A stretch of 64,000 nt of DNA, from the NCBI GenBank assembly GCA_009193035.1, contig SWDT01000025.1:1-64000 (forward strand), written 5' to 3'. Position 1 is the stretch's first letter; every line of letters begins with the position of its first letter. A program made the position numbers and the translations under genes. Below are positions 34,469 through 46,347 of this stretch, one piece after another. The stretch is from Halicephalobus mephisto. Taxonomy: Eukaryota; Nematoda; Chromadorea; Rhabditida; Panagrolaimidae. The notes under the pieces are model-generated. The model did no database searches. It saw nothing but the letters and a program-made list of their open reading frames with translations, and was not told where the DNA came from.

Positions 34469-37400
34469 ATGATCTCCGTCTGGGAGCAGTTCTGGCTTCT
34501 GCTGTGGAAAGGATACGTGATCAAGAAGAAACAAAAAGTGATTTTGGGATTTATTTAAAAATTAATAAAATTTTTCAGTTATGGATTATTCTTGAAATTG
34601 CAATTCCGATATTTTTATTTCTATTATTAGTGCTCATCAGAACGAGGAACTTCGATGTCATTTCAGATACGTGTAAGTTTTTAAAATTTATAAATTTATA
34701 AAAATCAATTTTATTACGAAATATTTTTCACATTAATTTCCAGAAAATCCTAAAATTAAAAATTTCTTGGATTTTAGAAACACGCAATTTTCGAAGTTTT
34801 CAGTTTTTATAAAATTCTAAAAGTTTCAAAACGATTTTGAAAGATTTGAAAAACTGAAAATCCCGACGATTTAAAATTTCCCACTGAATTCTAGCGGATT
34901 TCAGAAGTTTCTATTGGATTCTGAAATCATACAAAATTTTATATGAACTTTCCGAAAACTCCAAAATCCTCTAAAATCACAGAATCTGCTGTTGGATTCT
35001 GAAGCCATCCAAAATTTTATATGAACTTTCCGAAAACTCCAGAATCCTCTAAAATTCTCTTCCCTTGGATTCTGAAGCCATCCGAAATTTTATATGAACT
35101 CTCCGAAAACTCCAGAATCCTCTTAAATCACAGAATCTGCCGTTAGATTCTTGAAACGTTTAAAACTTAGAAAATCTTAATTTCTAGAAAAAATAACCTC
35201 CTTAAATATTATTTTTAAAGTTTTATGAAGTTTTAAAGAATTTAGAATGTGCGTTCGAAATTTTTTGTAATTTTAAAATCTTGAATATATTTAACGACTT
35301 TAATTTCCAGGTCATTATGATGCCAAATCGTTTCCTTCAGCGGGTATTCTGCCTTTTATGCATTCCTTGTTCTGTTCGTTATCCAACAATTGCAAAGCTT
35401 CCCCGACGACCGGAGATGACACTACGAACGTCAATGAACCGTCAGATCACGATTCCATGTGAGTACTTTTAAAGCTGTCAGATCTCGGTGAACCGGTGTG
35501 GTTGTGTGAGGGATATAAGTTTCTTCATATCCGAACAACAATAAGACCTAACACAATAACAACCATATATGAATTAACCAGGCAACACTTACTCTGTCGT
35601 GTACAGTATGCCCTCTCTAGTGCGTAGACTTTTCCCTTCGAGATCGCGCACCCTGAGTTAGTTAAGCAATAACTAGTTAATACAGCAAGATAATAAAAAC
35701 CTTTGAAAATTTTTTATTTTGAAATTTTTGAAAGCTTCTGGTATGTAGTACAGGATTCTGAAAATTTTGTAAGTTTTATGGAAGATTCTAGAAACATGAA
35801 GAATTTAGTAGAAATTTCTGCAATTTTTGAGAATTTTATAAACACTTAGAATCTTCCATAATTTCTAAAGTTCTTTAAAAATTTCATAAAAATTTAGTTT
35901 TTGAAAAATTCGTTTTTGTAAAAAATGAATTTAAAGTTTTTGTAATTTTATAATGTTGTAATTTTTGGAATTTCAGAATTATAAATTTAATAAGATGGAT
36001 TACGGAAGTTTTGGAAATTTTCGGACAGAATCCAAAAAAATGGGAAATTGTTTTTCAAGAATTAGCGGATGTTGTTCATATGGTTGCTAATTTGGATCCT
36101 TCGACGATTACTGTAGAAGATTTCGAAAATAGAATGAATATTCCGATTCCTGTCCTGTTTGGAGGAGAAAACGAAACTTTGAGGATTCTGACGGAGGAGC
36201 TGGAAATGGACAAAGACCGGGCTGAAATGTTCAAAAATATCTCCGTGACGCCGTTTTTCTTTTTTCAATTTTATATGAAATCAAGAAAAATGGAAAACGT
36301 TGTGGATCAAGTTTTCGAAGATGTGGATCTTTTTTGCAACGAGTCCCTGAGGAAAAATAGCTTTAAAAGTGTGAATAACGAAGTCGAAAAAGTCCGATTA
36401 TGTGACGTCACTTACTACGATCTCCTGATTCTCTCGGAAAATTTAAATTCTACAATTCTAGAAGCCAGAATTCTGAATTATTTTTTTCCTTCTGAATCTA
36501 CTGTAGAAAAAAATATTTTTTCCAAAAAATTGATTAAAGTAATTTCGGAATTTTCGAAATTACCGTATTTCGATTTTAGTCCATTTTTCGGTTCCGAAGA
36601 AGAACTTCTCAATGCCATTTTCTGTGGAAATTTTTTCGATTCTTTAAAACACCAAACTAGGGGTCCTTCGAAAAAAGCAAACGAGATGTTGCAGGATTTC
36701 CAGAGGGAAGTCCAGGAATTCGTCATGAAGTTGACTCCTGGTCAGACTCACGACGATCACGGAATCAAGAAATGTGGAGATATTGTTGTTAATAAAAGTA
36801 AGTTTTTATTTTTATTTAAAATTTAAATTTAGTAGATTTTGGAGTTTTAAAATATAATTGAAAAATCTGAAAACTAGAAATTTCGGGATATTTCGAAATA
36901 TTACAAAATAGATTAGAAAATTCTGAAAATTTCTAGAAAATAATAGAAGATTCTGAAACTTTTTAGAATAGATTAGAAGATTCTGAAACTTTTTAGAATA
37001 TAATAGAAGATTCTGAAACTTTCCAGAATATAATAGAAGATTCTGAAACTTTTTAGAATATAATAGGAAATTCTGAAACTTTCCAGAATATAATAGAAGA
37101 TTCTGAAACTTTTTAGAATATAATAGCAAATTCTGAAAATTTTGAATTTTGCGAATTTTTCTGAAACTTGAGAATTTTATAAACATTTCTAAGGTTTTTT
37201 AGATTATAATAGAAGATTTTGAAAATTTTTAAAATATAATAGAAAATTTTGAAATCTTTTAGAATATAATAGGAAATTGTGAAAATTTCTAGAATAGATC
37301 AGAAGATTCTGAAGTCTTTTAGAAGTTTATAAACATCTCTGAAATCTTCTAGACTGTAGTGGGAAATTGTGAAACTTGAAAATTTTTTTAAATAGGTTTT

Positions 37401-40400
37401 TTGATTTTTTTAATTTTAGATCCTGCTTGTAATTCGTTGGATTTTCTCTCTTTTGGACCGATGAGTGGAATCACGACGATGTTTTCTGGTTACATCCTGG
37501 TTTCTCCCGACGTTCCGATCACTAGGGAACTCGTCAGGAGGTTGAACGAACCTATGAAGGAGCTTAATTACTTTCGTGACGTCATTGCTGATTTTCATCA
37601 AATTTCGAAACCTCTTCAAGACGCGATTTATGATTCTGATCTCGGGAAGGCTTCAGAAGTCCTCTCGATGATTCTACCGTTCACTGGGATAAATGAAACT
37701 GGATCACTGGTTTGGGCCTTGGAGCACTTGTTTAAAAATTCTTCAGATCCTAATTCGCTTCTGATGATAGGAGACAACTTGGCAAGACAATTTTTAAACA
37801 TTTCTGGATGTTTCAGATTTGAGAGATTTGTGATTATGAAATCGGAATTTGAACTGGAAAAACAGGCCGTCTGTTTGGCGAACAACAAATTTTATTTTTC
37901 AGGAATAGTATTTCCTGATGATATGACGAATTCGACGAATTTGACTCCGTATACAGAATACAAAATCAGACATCTTTATGAATTTGTGGATTCAACGGAT
38001 TTTTTATTGGATAAAATTTCCAGAACTATCTCAAGAGATGATCCGTTTAATGATTTGAAATATTTGACTTTTGGATTTTCGTTTTTACAAGAAGCAATTG
38101 AACGACATCTGGTGGAAATGTTCACGAATAATACTGTAGAAGCGGGGATAATCGCGCAACAGGAACCCTACCCGTGCACCCTCCAGGACACCTTCAATGT
38201 GACTACTTTTTTGTCGATTTTTTTGATTTTGTCGTGGATGATTCCTTCTTCATTATTGGTCAAGAATATCGTCTGGGAAAAAGAAATGAGATTGAAGGAG
38301 ATGATGCGGATAATGGGATTAGGAGACATGATTCACTGGTTCGCGTGGGCTGTTCAATGTTTTATTTTTAATTTTATTGCAATTGTTATTATTTCAATTC
38401 TTTTGAAATTTGGAAATATTCTTCCAAAATTAGATATAAGTTTACTTTTTGTGTTTTTACTACTTTTTACAATCGCCTGTATCGCTCAATGTCTGCTCCT
38501 GACGACCTTTTTCTCGAAAGCCAACATAGCCACAGCTTCCACGGCTTTGTTGTTTTTTTTGTTTTTTGTCCCTTATCAACTGTCAATGAAGCAACGGAAT
38601 CCAACATTGGCAGTAATAAGTGTAAGTTTTTTCGTTTTTTATATAAAAAACTGCAATTTCATATATGAAGATTAATAAATTCATATATAAAAAGTAATTC
38701 ATATATGAAAATCAGTAAATTCATATATAAAAAGTAATTTATATATGAAAATCAGTAAATTCATATATGAAAGTTAATAAATTTATATATAAAAAAGTAA
38801 TTCATATATGAAAATCAGTAAATTCATACATAAAAAAGTAATTCATATATGAAAATTAGTAAATTCATATATGGAAAGTAATTCATATATGAAGATTAAT
38901 AAATCCATATATAAAAAGTAATTTATATATGAAAATCAGTAAATTCATATATAAAAAGTAATTCATATATGAGAAATTACTAGTTTTATATATGAAAATT
39001 AGTGAATTCATATAAGTAATAAATTTATATATTGAAAATTCATTCTCTTTCAGTTGATTTTCCCCCAAACTGCCGTAGGCTATGGGATGACGATGTTGGC
39101 AACGGCTGAATCTGCGGGATTGGCTAGATGGGAAACTATTGGAGCTATTGAAATTGAAGGTGATTTTAATTTTTTATATAAATTTGTAAATTAAATTTTA
39201 GCTTTTTATATTTCTTTGACGAAAATTCTTATTTTTTTCGCCGTTGATACTGTAATTTATTTATTTTGTGCTTGGTATATTTCTGCGTTATTTCCTGGGG
39301 CTTACGGTATTCCGAAAAAATGGAATTTTTTTTTAAGCAAAAATTATTGGTTTAATTTTTATCCAGAAATCGAATTTAGAGAATCAACAAGAAATTCAAA
39401 AAATGAAAATTTCGAAATTGAACCTGATTTGCCTTTGGCTGTGGATATTGTGGAAATTGAAAAAATTTACAATAATCAAACAAAAGCTTTGGATAAACTT
39501 TCTGTGAAATTTTTTGAATCACAAATTACGGCTTTTTTGGGACACAATGGAGCCGGAAAAACAACGACAATTTCGATTTTGACTGGCTTGTTTCCGCCTT
39601 CGAGAGGGACGGCGTATGTGTACGGTAAGGACATTAGGACGGACATTTCTGCCGTGAGAGAATGCCTCGGGGTATGTCCTCAACACAACATTTTATTCGA
39701 TTCTATGACGGTGGAAGAACAACTTTGGTTTTATGGATCTCTAAAAGGCCTAAAAAACGAAAAATTAAAGTCAGAAATGTCTTCGATTTTGATGGATTTG
39801 GGATTAAATAAGAAAAAAAAATGTTTATCATCTGATTTGTCGGGAGGAATGAAAAGAAAATTGTGCATTGGAATCGCCCTGATCGGAGGAAGCAAGTTAA
39901 TCATCCTCGACGAACCCACCGCCGGAATCGACGCTCATGCCAGGAGATCCATTTGGCAATTGTTGTTGAAACATAAGAAAGGAAGGACGATGATATTGTC
40001 GACACATCATATGGATGAAGCAGATGTACTTGCGGATAGGATTACGATTATTGCCGGAGGGAAATTGGAGACTTCTGGATCGGGTTTGTTTTTGAAAAAA
40101 AAATTTGGAAATGGATATCAATTGACTTTGGCCAGATCTACGGACAGACTTGGGAGTTTTATTCAGCCATATGTGGAAAATTCGAATAATTATGATATAA
40201 GAAAAAAATTGGATAATTTAATCGAAATTTCGACAGAAAAAAAAGGAAAAATTATCGACGATTTAGGAACAGAAGTGATATATAATCTACCTTTGGATAT
40301 GACTCCTGAAAATCTCAAATTTCTTTTTGAAAAAATCGAAAAAGAAAAAAATAATCTAGGAATCGAATCCTACGGCATCAGCGCCCCTAGTCTCCAGCAG

Positions 40401-43400
40401 GTCTTCGTCAAAGTCGCCCCGATGAAAGAATCAAAATTAAAAAAAGAAAAAAAAACAATTAAAACAATTTTAAAAAATTTTCTTAAAAAAATACGAAAAA
40501 GAGGAATTCCTGTTTCGTCAGAAAATCTTCAAGAACAACTAGTGGATTTCGATGGATTAGAAAAGGATAAAGATCGTTCTCATCCTTCTGTGGTTACTGT
40601 AACTCAGAAATTTGAAATTTTAAAACAACATTCAAAAGCATTGTTGATTAAACGATGGCATAACTCCAGAAGAAGCCTTCTTCAAGTTTTTTGTCTTCTG
40701 ATTTGTCCGATTTTGCTCATTTTTGCTTCTGAATTTTATGCAAAATTTCAAAGATCCGCGAATTTTGTCTATGACGTCACGGAACAGCCCTTGTACTTGA
40801 CCCCGATCGTGTACGGTAACTTTACTGAAGTGTACTTTGGGGTCTGGAATCAATCTCATTCTACTTTGACTTTTTTGGAGTCGATGATGAAATCTCCCGG
40901 AATCGGATGTAGATGCATGACGGATATCGATCTTTATAACGACACTTTGGACAGATGTATAGAAGGATATGCAGAAGGATTTATGGATTTGTCATTGGAT
41001 AATTCTTCGGAAATTTCTTACAATGTTGATCAAAGATGTGGATGTACTCCTAACAACGGATGGAACTGCACTTTTGGCGATTTTCCTCTGGCCGATCTTC
41101 AAAGCTTCACTTTGAACACCAGCGACAGGGTCTGGGACGTGAGTTACAGGAACATCAGCCAGTTCAGGCTCATGACGAGCAAGAACACGACCTTCCATTC
41201 GAATATCATGTAAGTTTAGAAAATAATTTAAATAATTTCTAAAACAACTTTTATTTTGTCAAATATACTCAAAATCCTTGTTCAATTTCCTCTAAATAGT
41301 CTTCTAGAATGAAAAAATACAAAAATTCATATATGAGTTTTAATTTTTGTGTTCATATATGAGTTTTAATTTTCATGTTCATATATGAGTTTTAATTTTT
41401 GTGTTCATATATGAGTTTTAATTTTTGTGTTCATATATGAATTTTGTTTTTTGTGTTCATATATGAGTTTTAATTTTTGTATTCATATATGAGTTTTAAT
41501 TTTCATGTTCATATATGGATTTTTTCAGATTGGGAGGATGGACGATCGGCCATACTAATGTCCAGACAATGAACGAAGAACAAATTAATCAAGCCCGAAT
41601 CGGAGTAGATACTGTAATTTTTTCCTTAGAGAATGTGTCCTCTATATGGTCATTGGATTGGGAAAACGCGACGGAGGGAGTCAACTGGACGACTTCGAGC
41701 GACCCCTTCAATCCGCCGGACTTGACTGTTCCTGAGTTTTTTAAATCAATTTTTCCGTATTTGGACACGGAACAGAACGTTAAAATTTGGTTCAACAACA
41801 AAGCCTATGCTTCTCTGCCGATCAACACTAACTCCTACCACAACGGTGTCCTCAGGGCCCAAAGTCCCGAGGTAGATCCCGAATTGATAGGGATCATGAC
41901 CATCAGTCATCCGATGAACCAGACCGTGAACAACGCCGTCGGGGCTTCGAACCAACTCCAAAGAACGATCATGTTCAGAGTCGTCGTGACTGTCCTGGTC
42001 TTGAGCTTCATTCCGGCAAGCGTCTGTATGCTGCTCGTCGAAGAAAGAAAAAGCTTCAGCAGACACCTACAAAGCGTCTTCGGAGTCAGTTCGTGGCTTT
42101 ACTGGCTGACAAATTTCATCTATGATTATGTAAGTTGTACTTCCATATATCAATTATTTCTTTATTTCCATACATAGGTTTTAATTTTTAATTTTCATAT
42201 ATCAATTTCACTTTTTAAATTTTTATATATGAATTTCATTTTTAAAATTCCATATATCAATTTTATTTTTTCCTTTATTTCCATATATCAATTTCATTTT
42301 TAAAATTCCATATATCAATTTTATTTTTTCCTTTATTTTCATATATCAATTTCATTTTTTCCTTAATTTTCATATATCAACTTCACTTTTTCCTTAATTT
42401 TCATATATTAATTTTTGCTTTTTCAGATTACTTTGAATCTTTGCTGTTTCGGTATTATTATTGTGTACTGTATTATGGGAGTCGACGTTTTCACTTATTC
42501 TGTAGATGCGTTTTATTCGACTTTGTTGATATTTTTCATCTACAAGTAAGTTTTATCATTTTTAAATTTATATGTAAAAAAGTAAAAAAATTCTCGATGA
42601 GGCAGTTTGGGATTAAGTATGATTTTTTGGATCTTGATTAATAGTTTCATATATGAAAATTAACCTTAAAAGGTAGGCAAGGGATTATGTACCTTAGCTA
42701 CTCTGATTTAGGATTTCTAGATCGATTTAATTTTTAAAAAAATTAATCACAAAATAATCTGCAAAAAATTCAAATTTTAGGCTAGTTTCATTTCTGACAA
42801 CTTTTAAAATTTCGCGTCGAGACAATTTCGTTGAAAATCTATATATGAATTTTAAATATATGATTGATTGCGAAATAATCACTGCAAAAAATTATAATTA
42901 TCACGTAGGCTAGTTTTGTTTCTGACGACTTTTAAAATTTCGCGTCGGGACAATTCCGTAAAAACTTCATATATGAATTTTCACTTTCATAATATTATTT
43001 TTATTTTTTATAATTTTATTTTATATTTATAGTTTTATTTTATTTTATTTTCAGTGCGAGTGTGCTGCCCTGTGTGTACTCGTTGCAGATGGTGTTCTCG
43101 ATCCCCGCAGTGGCTTATGCACTGATCGGTATCGGGTTATTTTTCGTGGGAGTTGTGACTTCAATGACGATTTTATTATTAGAAAACTTAGTTTCATCAG
43201 ATGATTCTCTAATAATTGCTCATCATATATGTTCAATTGTATTTTTAATTATTCCACAATATAACCTCGGAGTTGCTATCAGTAGATTGAACTTCATATA
43301 TGGAGTCTACCAGACCGCGGAGAGGTACCTGGAGAGCATCGGGAGGAGGGACATGCTGGGCCAGGTCCCCCTCCCCCGGGTCTCCCGATGGGACCTCATG

Positions 43401-44639
43401 GGGATCCACTTCTTCGCCTTGGTCCTGGACGGATTTATTTTTTTGGCAATTTTAGGATTGATTGAATACAAAAATATTATTTTCAAATTCCTAAGAAAAA
43501 AAGAAAGAAATTCGACCAAGAAACTTTTGGAAAAGTACCATAAAGACAGGGAAATCCTCGATGAAGACGTCCAAAAAGAACAAATATTCGTCGAAAATTT
43601 GAAAAATTTCGAAGATTACGGTCTGATAGTTCAGGGATTATCCAAAGCTTACAATGGAGAATTCTTAGCTGTGGAGAATCTGTCGTTTGCCGTGGAGAAA
43701 GGAGAATGTTTCGGACTTTTGGGAGTGAACGGAGCCGGAAAAACCACGACTTTTTCCATGTTGACTGGCCGGTTGTCCATAGGATATGGAGATGCTTATA
43801 TTCACGGAAATTCGGTCGTTAATAAGGGATTTAATTCGTTTAGACTTTTGGGATATTGTCCTCAATTTGATTCTTTGAATTTAAGACTGACAGCGAGAGA
43901 ACAATTGACGTTTTACTCCAGAATCCGAGGAATCAGAGAAGAAGACATTTCGAAAACCGTCGATTGGGCCATTGATGAAATGCAATTGAAACCGTATGCA
44001 AATGAGGTTTCTGGATCTTACAGTGGAGGAAATAAAAGAAAACTTTCCGCAGCTATAGCTCTTGTGGCAGATCCTCCGGTGGTCCTTCTGGATGAACCGT
44101 CGGCCGGGATGGATGTGAGTAGTCAGCAGTTCATGTGGAATCTGATTCTGCAATTGAGAAGATCGAAAAGGACAGTGATTCTGACGTCTCATAGTATGGA
44201 GGAATGTGAGGCTTTGTGCACAAGGACGGCGATCATGGTCAACGGCCAGTTCAGATGCATCGGGTCCATCCAGCACTTGAAGGAGAAATTTGGTCAAGGA
44301 TATACATTGACAATCAAGTTGTCGGAAATCAAGGATATAGATCTAGTTAAGGAATTTGTAAAAAGTAAAATTCCCGGAGCTGTGCTGCAGTCGATCCATT
44401 GCAGTACTATGTTCTACAGGATACGGTCGGCTCAATGTTCTTTGATAATCGCCTTCGGGGCCATTGGAGAACTCCAGAAAATAGTAACTGTTGAAGATTA
44501 TTCTTTGTCGCAGACGACGCTGGATGACGTTTTTGTTTCTTTCGCGGCGAGGTCCATGGAAGACCCTTCGGAACTAGATGACGTCAACTTCGACGAAATC
44601 CCCCTCCCGGACTCCCCCCAGAACCCCACACCCATTTAA
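34469..44639 (+). CDS. ABCA-subfamily full ABC transporter
   Basis: Ten exons join in frame to about 2250 residues: 34469-34537, 34579-34672, 35311-35458, 35977-36797, 37420-38621, 39054-39159, 39202-41209, 41529-42129, 42427-42545, 43055-44639. The start MISVWEQFWLLLWKGYVIKK is typical of ABCA proteins, followed by TM1 and a large extracellular loop with FPSAGILPF. A membrane block and NBD1 come next (Walker A GHNGAGKTTT near 927, signature LSGGMKRK near 1026, Walker B IILDEPTAG near 1050). The second half has its own TM1, loop, membrane block and NBD2 (GVNGAGKTTT near 1946, YSGGNKRK near 2045, VLLDEPSAGMD near 2068). All catalytic motifs look intact. It should export or flip lipids at a membrane. 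Nematode relatives are CED-7 and the ABT proteins; which one is not decidable here. The start lies 26 bases after a TTTTTTTAG acceptor. Introns are packed with minisatellites. Confidence 0.92.
34915..35160 (+). repeat. Tandem repeat of 73-78 bp in ABCA intron 2
   Basis: Three copies of a unit containing attttatatgaactttccg and gaaaactccagaatcctct, near 34936, 35014 and 35087. Confidence 0.7.
35462..35700 (-). repeat. Single copy of a dispersed repeat in ABCA intron 3
   Basis: Read on the minus strand this matches the units and right flank of the array at 51155-51840: gcatactgtacacgacagag, the word agtaagtgttgcctggttaa, and a terminal block with tgttcggat, gaaac and ccctcac. It is much less AT-rich than its surroundings, so an inserted element is likely. 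No coding frame. Confidence 0.65.
36860..37300 (+). repeat. 30-bp minisatellite in ABCA intron 4
   Basis: Repeats of agaatataatagaagattct followed by gaaacttttt, about nine copies, regular between 36930 and 37140 and more degenerate on both sides. On the minus strand the 30-bp period keeps a frame open (36812-37186), which is not evidence of coding. Confidence 0.8.
38640..39045 (+). repeat. CATATATG-based minisatellite in ABCA intron 5
   Basis: Alternating aattcatatatgaaaatcag and taaattcatatataaaaagt words fill the intron, around ten copies of a roughly 37-bp unit. Confidence 0.8.
41320..41527 (+). repeat. 26-bp CATATATG minisatellite in ABCA intron 7
   Basis: ttcatatatgagttttaatt followed by tttgtg recurs about eight times right up to the acceptor of exon 8. 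Confidence 0.85.
42175..42426 (+). repeat. CATATATC minisatellite in ABCA intron 8
   Basis: About ten copies of tccatatatcaatttcattt or ttttcatatatcaatttca, a relative of the other CATATATG arrays in this gene, ending at the acceptor of exon 9. Confidence 0.8.
42790..43020 (+). repeat. Copy 2 of the 200-bp repeat next to an ABCA exon
   Basis: Pairs with 34205-34425; internally it also contains two related halves, each with aaaatttcgcgtcgagacaa or cgtcgggacaattccg. It lies just before the acceptor of exon 10. Confidence 0.75.
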
Positions 44640-44836
44640 GTCCTCTCATTTTACTCGGGTAGAACTTCCCAACTGGTGCAAGTATCAAATGACGAGTTTT
44701 ACGTACTTAAAGTCCATAAAAAATTTAAATTTTATAATTTTCCATATTTTTGATTAAAAATAAAAATATAAAAAATCTACAACCTCGGAATTATTGAACG
44801 ATTATGCATCGGATAAGTGAATAAGCAGTTGTGGAT

Positions 44837-45121
44837 CTACAGAAGCGGAGGATTTAAGCGATTCTGGAGCCAGACTCCGATGAACGTGACGCCGTAGAGT
44901 CCCGCAGCGATCCAGCATTGAGTGGCCTTGGCAGCGTACTTCTCTTCGACTTCGGGAACAGTGAATTTTGTGCCTTCTTCGAAATGAAGATCGGGGAATA
45001 ATGTGACAGCTTTCAAACTGAAGAACAATCCCAGCAATCCGAGGAAGACAACACCCCAAACGGAGATAATCATACAGAACGTAGATAACATAGGTCCGCA
45101 AATTGGAAAAATCTTCTGCAT
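44837..45121 (-). CDS. Ribonuclease kappa (RNASEK) family membrane protein
   Basis: An intronless 94-residue frame on the minus strand. The N-terminus ICGPMLSTFCMIISVWGVV and the following GLLGLFFSLKAV align with the CGPK-x-SAWGVI-LGIFF pattern that defines ribonuclease kappa, and the length fits (about 95-100). Two membrane helices are visible, residues of about 13-37 and 65-85, with a charged loop between. The family is a conserved two-pass endomembrane protein found with the V-ATPase and originally reported as an endoribonuclease. The gene is convergent with the ABCA gene, whose stop is about 200 bp away. Confidence 0.85.
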   Translation of the reverse strand: MQKIFPICGPMLSTFCMIISVWGVVFLGLLGLFFSLKAVTLFPDLHFEEGTKFTVPEVEEKYAAKATQCWIAAGLYGVTFIGVWLQNRLNPPLL

Positions 45122-45262
45122 TTCGGAAGATTGATAGAAATTTGGGAATTAATGGAAATAAAACAAAATCGTCAAAAATAAAATAAAAATCGGCAATGAA
45201 TAAAACGGAAAAAAGTGATCGAAACCGATGATCAACGCTGGCGAATGATTTTGCAATTTTCT

Positions 45263-45505
45263 CTATTCTCTCGCAACGAAACCCTGATAATCAGGGAACA
45301 TCAGCCGCTCGTTGTCCGGAAAACGTGCGGATTTCAATAATTCGTGATTTTTAATACTTATTATTGTTAAATCATCAAGACTCGTAACCCCCTCACTCAG
45401 ACCCCCGTGACGTGTGTTCTCAACCCCTCCATGCATCACAACCATGTATTCCTTTAGTTTTGCTTTCCTTAATTGATTTTCCACTGCTTTTTTTCGATCT
45501 TTCAA
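45263..45505 (-). CDS. Possible small protein-coding exon, unrecognised
   Basis: An open stretch of 80 codons on the minus strand, 140 bp upstream of the ribonuclease kappa start. Composition looks protein-like (charged N-terminus, then HGGVENTRHGGLSEGV and a stop after QGFVARE). No ATG lies at its start; the first in-frame ATG is 20 codons in, and a stop sits directly upstream, so an upstream exon would be needed. I do not recognise the product. It could equally be non-coding. Confidence 0.25.
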   Translation of the reverse strand: MKDRKKAVENQLRKAKLKEYMVVMHGGVENTRHGGLSEGVTSLDDLTIISIKNHELLKSARFPDNERLMFPDYQGFVARE

Positions 45506-45789
45506 ATCTTATCCAAGCTCTGTAATTTGGATATATTTACTTCTTATACACGATGCAGATGAATAATCTCGAAGATTTTATATATGAACAGTTTTTGAAT
45601 AAAGTTATTTTACCTAATTTCTCTTTTTTATCGATTTCCCACCACTTGTTATTTCCCGTACTTTTTCTTCTTAAATCTTATCCGATTTCCACGATTTAAG
45701 TCCATTTGCCCATTATTCACAATATAGATGGGTAACCTCGAAGATTTGATATATGAGCAAACCTTTTAATCAAGTTATTTTAGCTAGAG
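45495..45789 (+). repeat. Diverged direct duplication of about 110 bp with 175-bp offset
   Basis: Two blocks, about 45505-45605 and 45678-45780, share aatcttatcc, aacctcgaagattt, atatatga and aagttatttta in the same order. The right copy ends in gttattttag, the likely trans-splice acceptor for the gene starting at 45790. Confidence 0.5.
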
Positions 45790-46347
45790 ATGTCGTTGTC
45801 TACGCTTACCCCCCGACTCATCTCTGGCTCGACGATGCAGCGAATTGTTGCCATCAGAATGGCTCATTCTGCTACTCCGAAGCCGGCCGCCAAGCAAATC
45901 CAAGTCCCATCCAACATCCCTGGATTCTTCAAGTACGAACGTGATTTCTCCCGCGACAAACGTTACTCCCAGCCACAAAAGCCCGGAGACACGCCGATGC
46001 GGTAAGTTCCGTGATTATTCGTCACAGTGGCGTGTAACTGATTCGTTTTCAGCTTCCTTGTTCGTCGTTTGGGACATGCTTATGAGCTTTACCCTCTCTT
46101 CATCTTGACTGGAGCTTGGTTCATCGTCTTCTGCTATGCCGTCTACATCAGCTTCGAGAAGATCGAGATCTGGCTGGACCGTAGCCAAGAAAAGGCTCCT
46201 TGGGATTGGGAAAGGATCCGCACGAACTATTGGAAGAAGCCTACTCTTGTTTTCGACAAGGAAGGAATCTCCCACCAGCGATTGGAGATCATGGAACATC
46301 TTCAGGATGAAATGGTTGAGGCTGCCAAGAAGCGTGGAACTCGCTGA
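45790..46347 (+). CDS. NDUFA4-like small mitochondrial membrane protein, copy 1
   Basis: Two exons, 45790-46001 and 46053-46347, give 168 residues. The basic N-terminus with MQRIVAIRMAHS suits a mitochondrial targeting sequence. After a conserved KQIQVPSNIPGFFKYERD block comes one membrane helix (YPLFILTGAWFIVFCYAVYI) followed by WLDRSQEKAPWDW, which resembles the helix plus WDR-PW pattern of NDUFA4, a subunit now placed with cytochrome c oxidase. That assignment is by pattern only; another respiratory-chain accessory subunit is possible. The gene starts 6 bases after a TTTTAG acceptor. GC-rich codon use suggests high expression. A paralogue with the same exon junction lies at 48147. Confidence 0.6.

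Noticed and set aside
36812..37186. 124-codon minus-strand frame of NLLLYSKKFQ-type repeats
   Set aside because: Produced by a 30-bp minisatellite in an intron of the ABCA gene; period divisible by three keeps it open.
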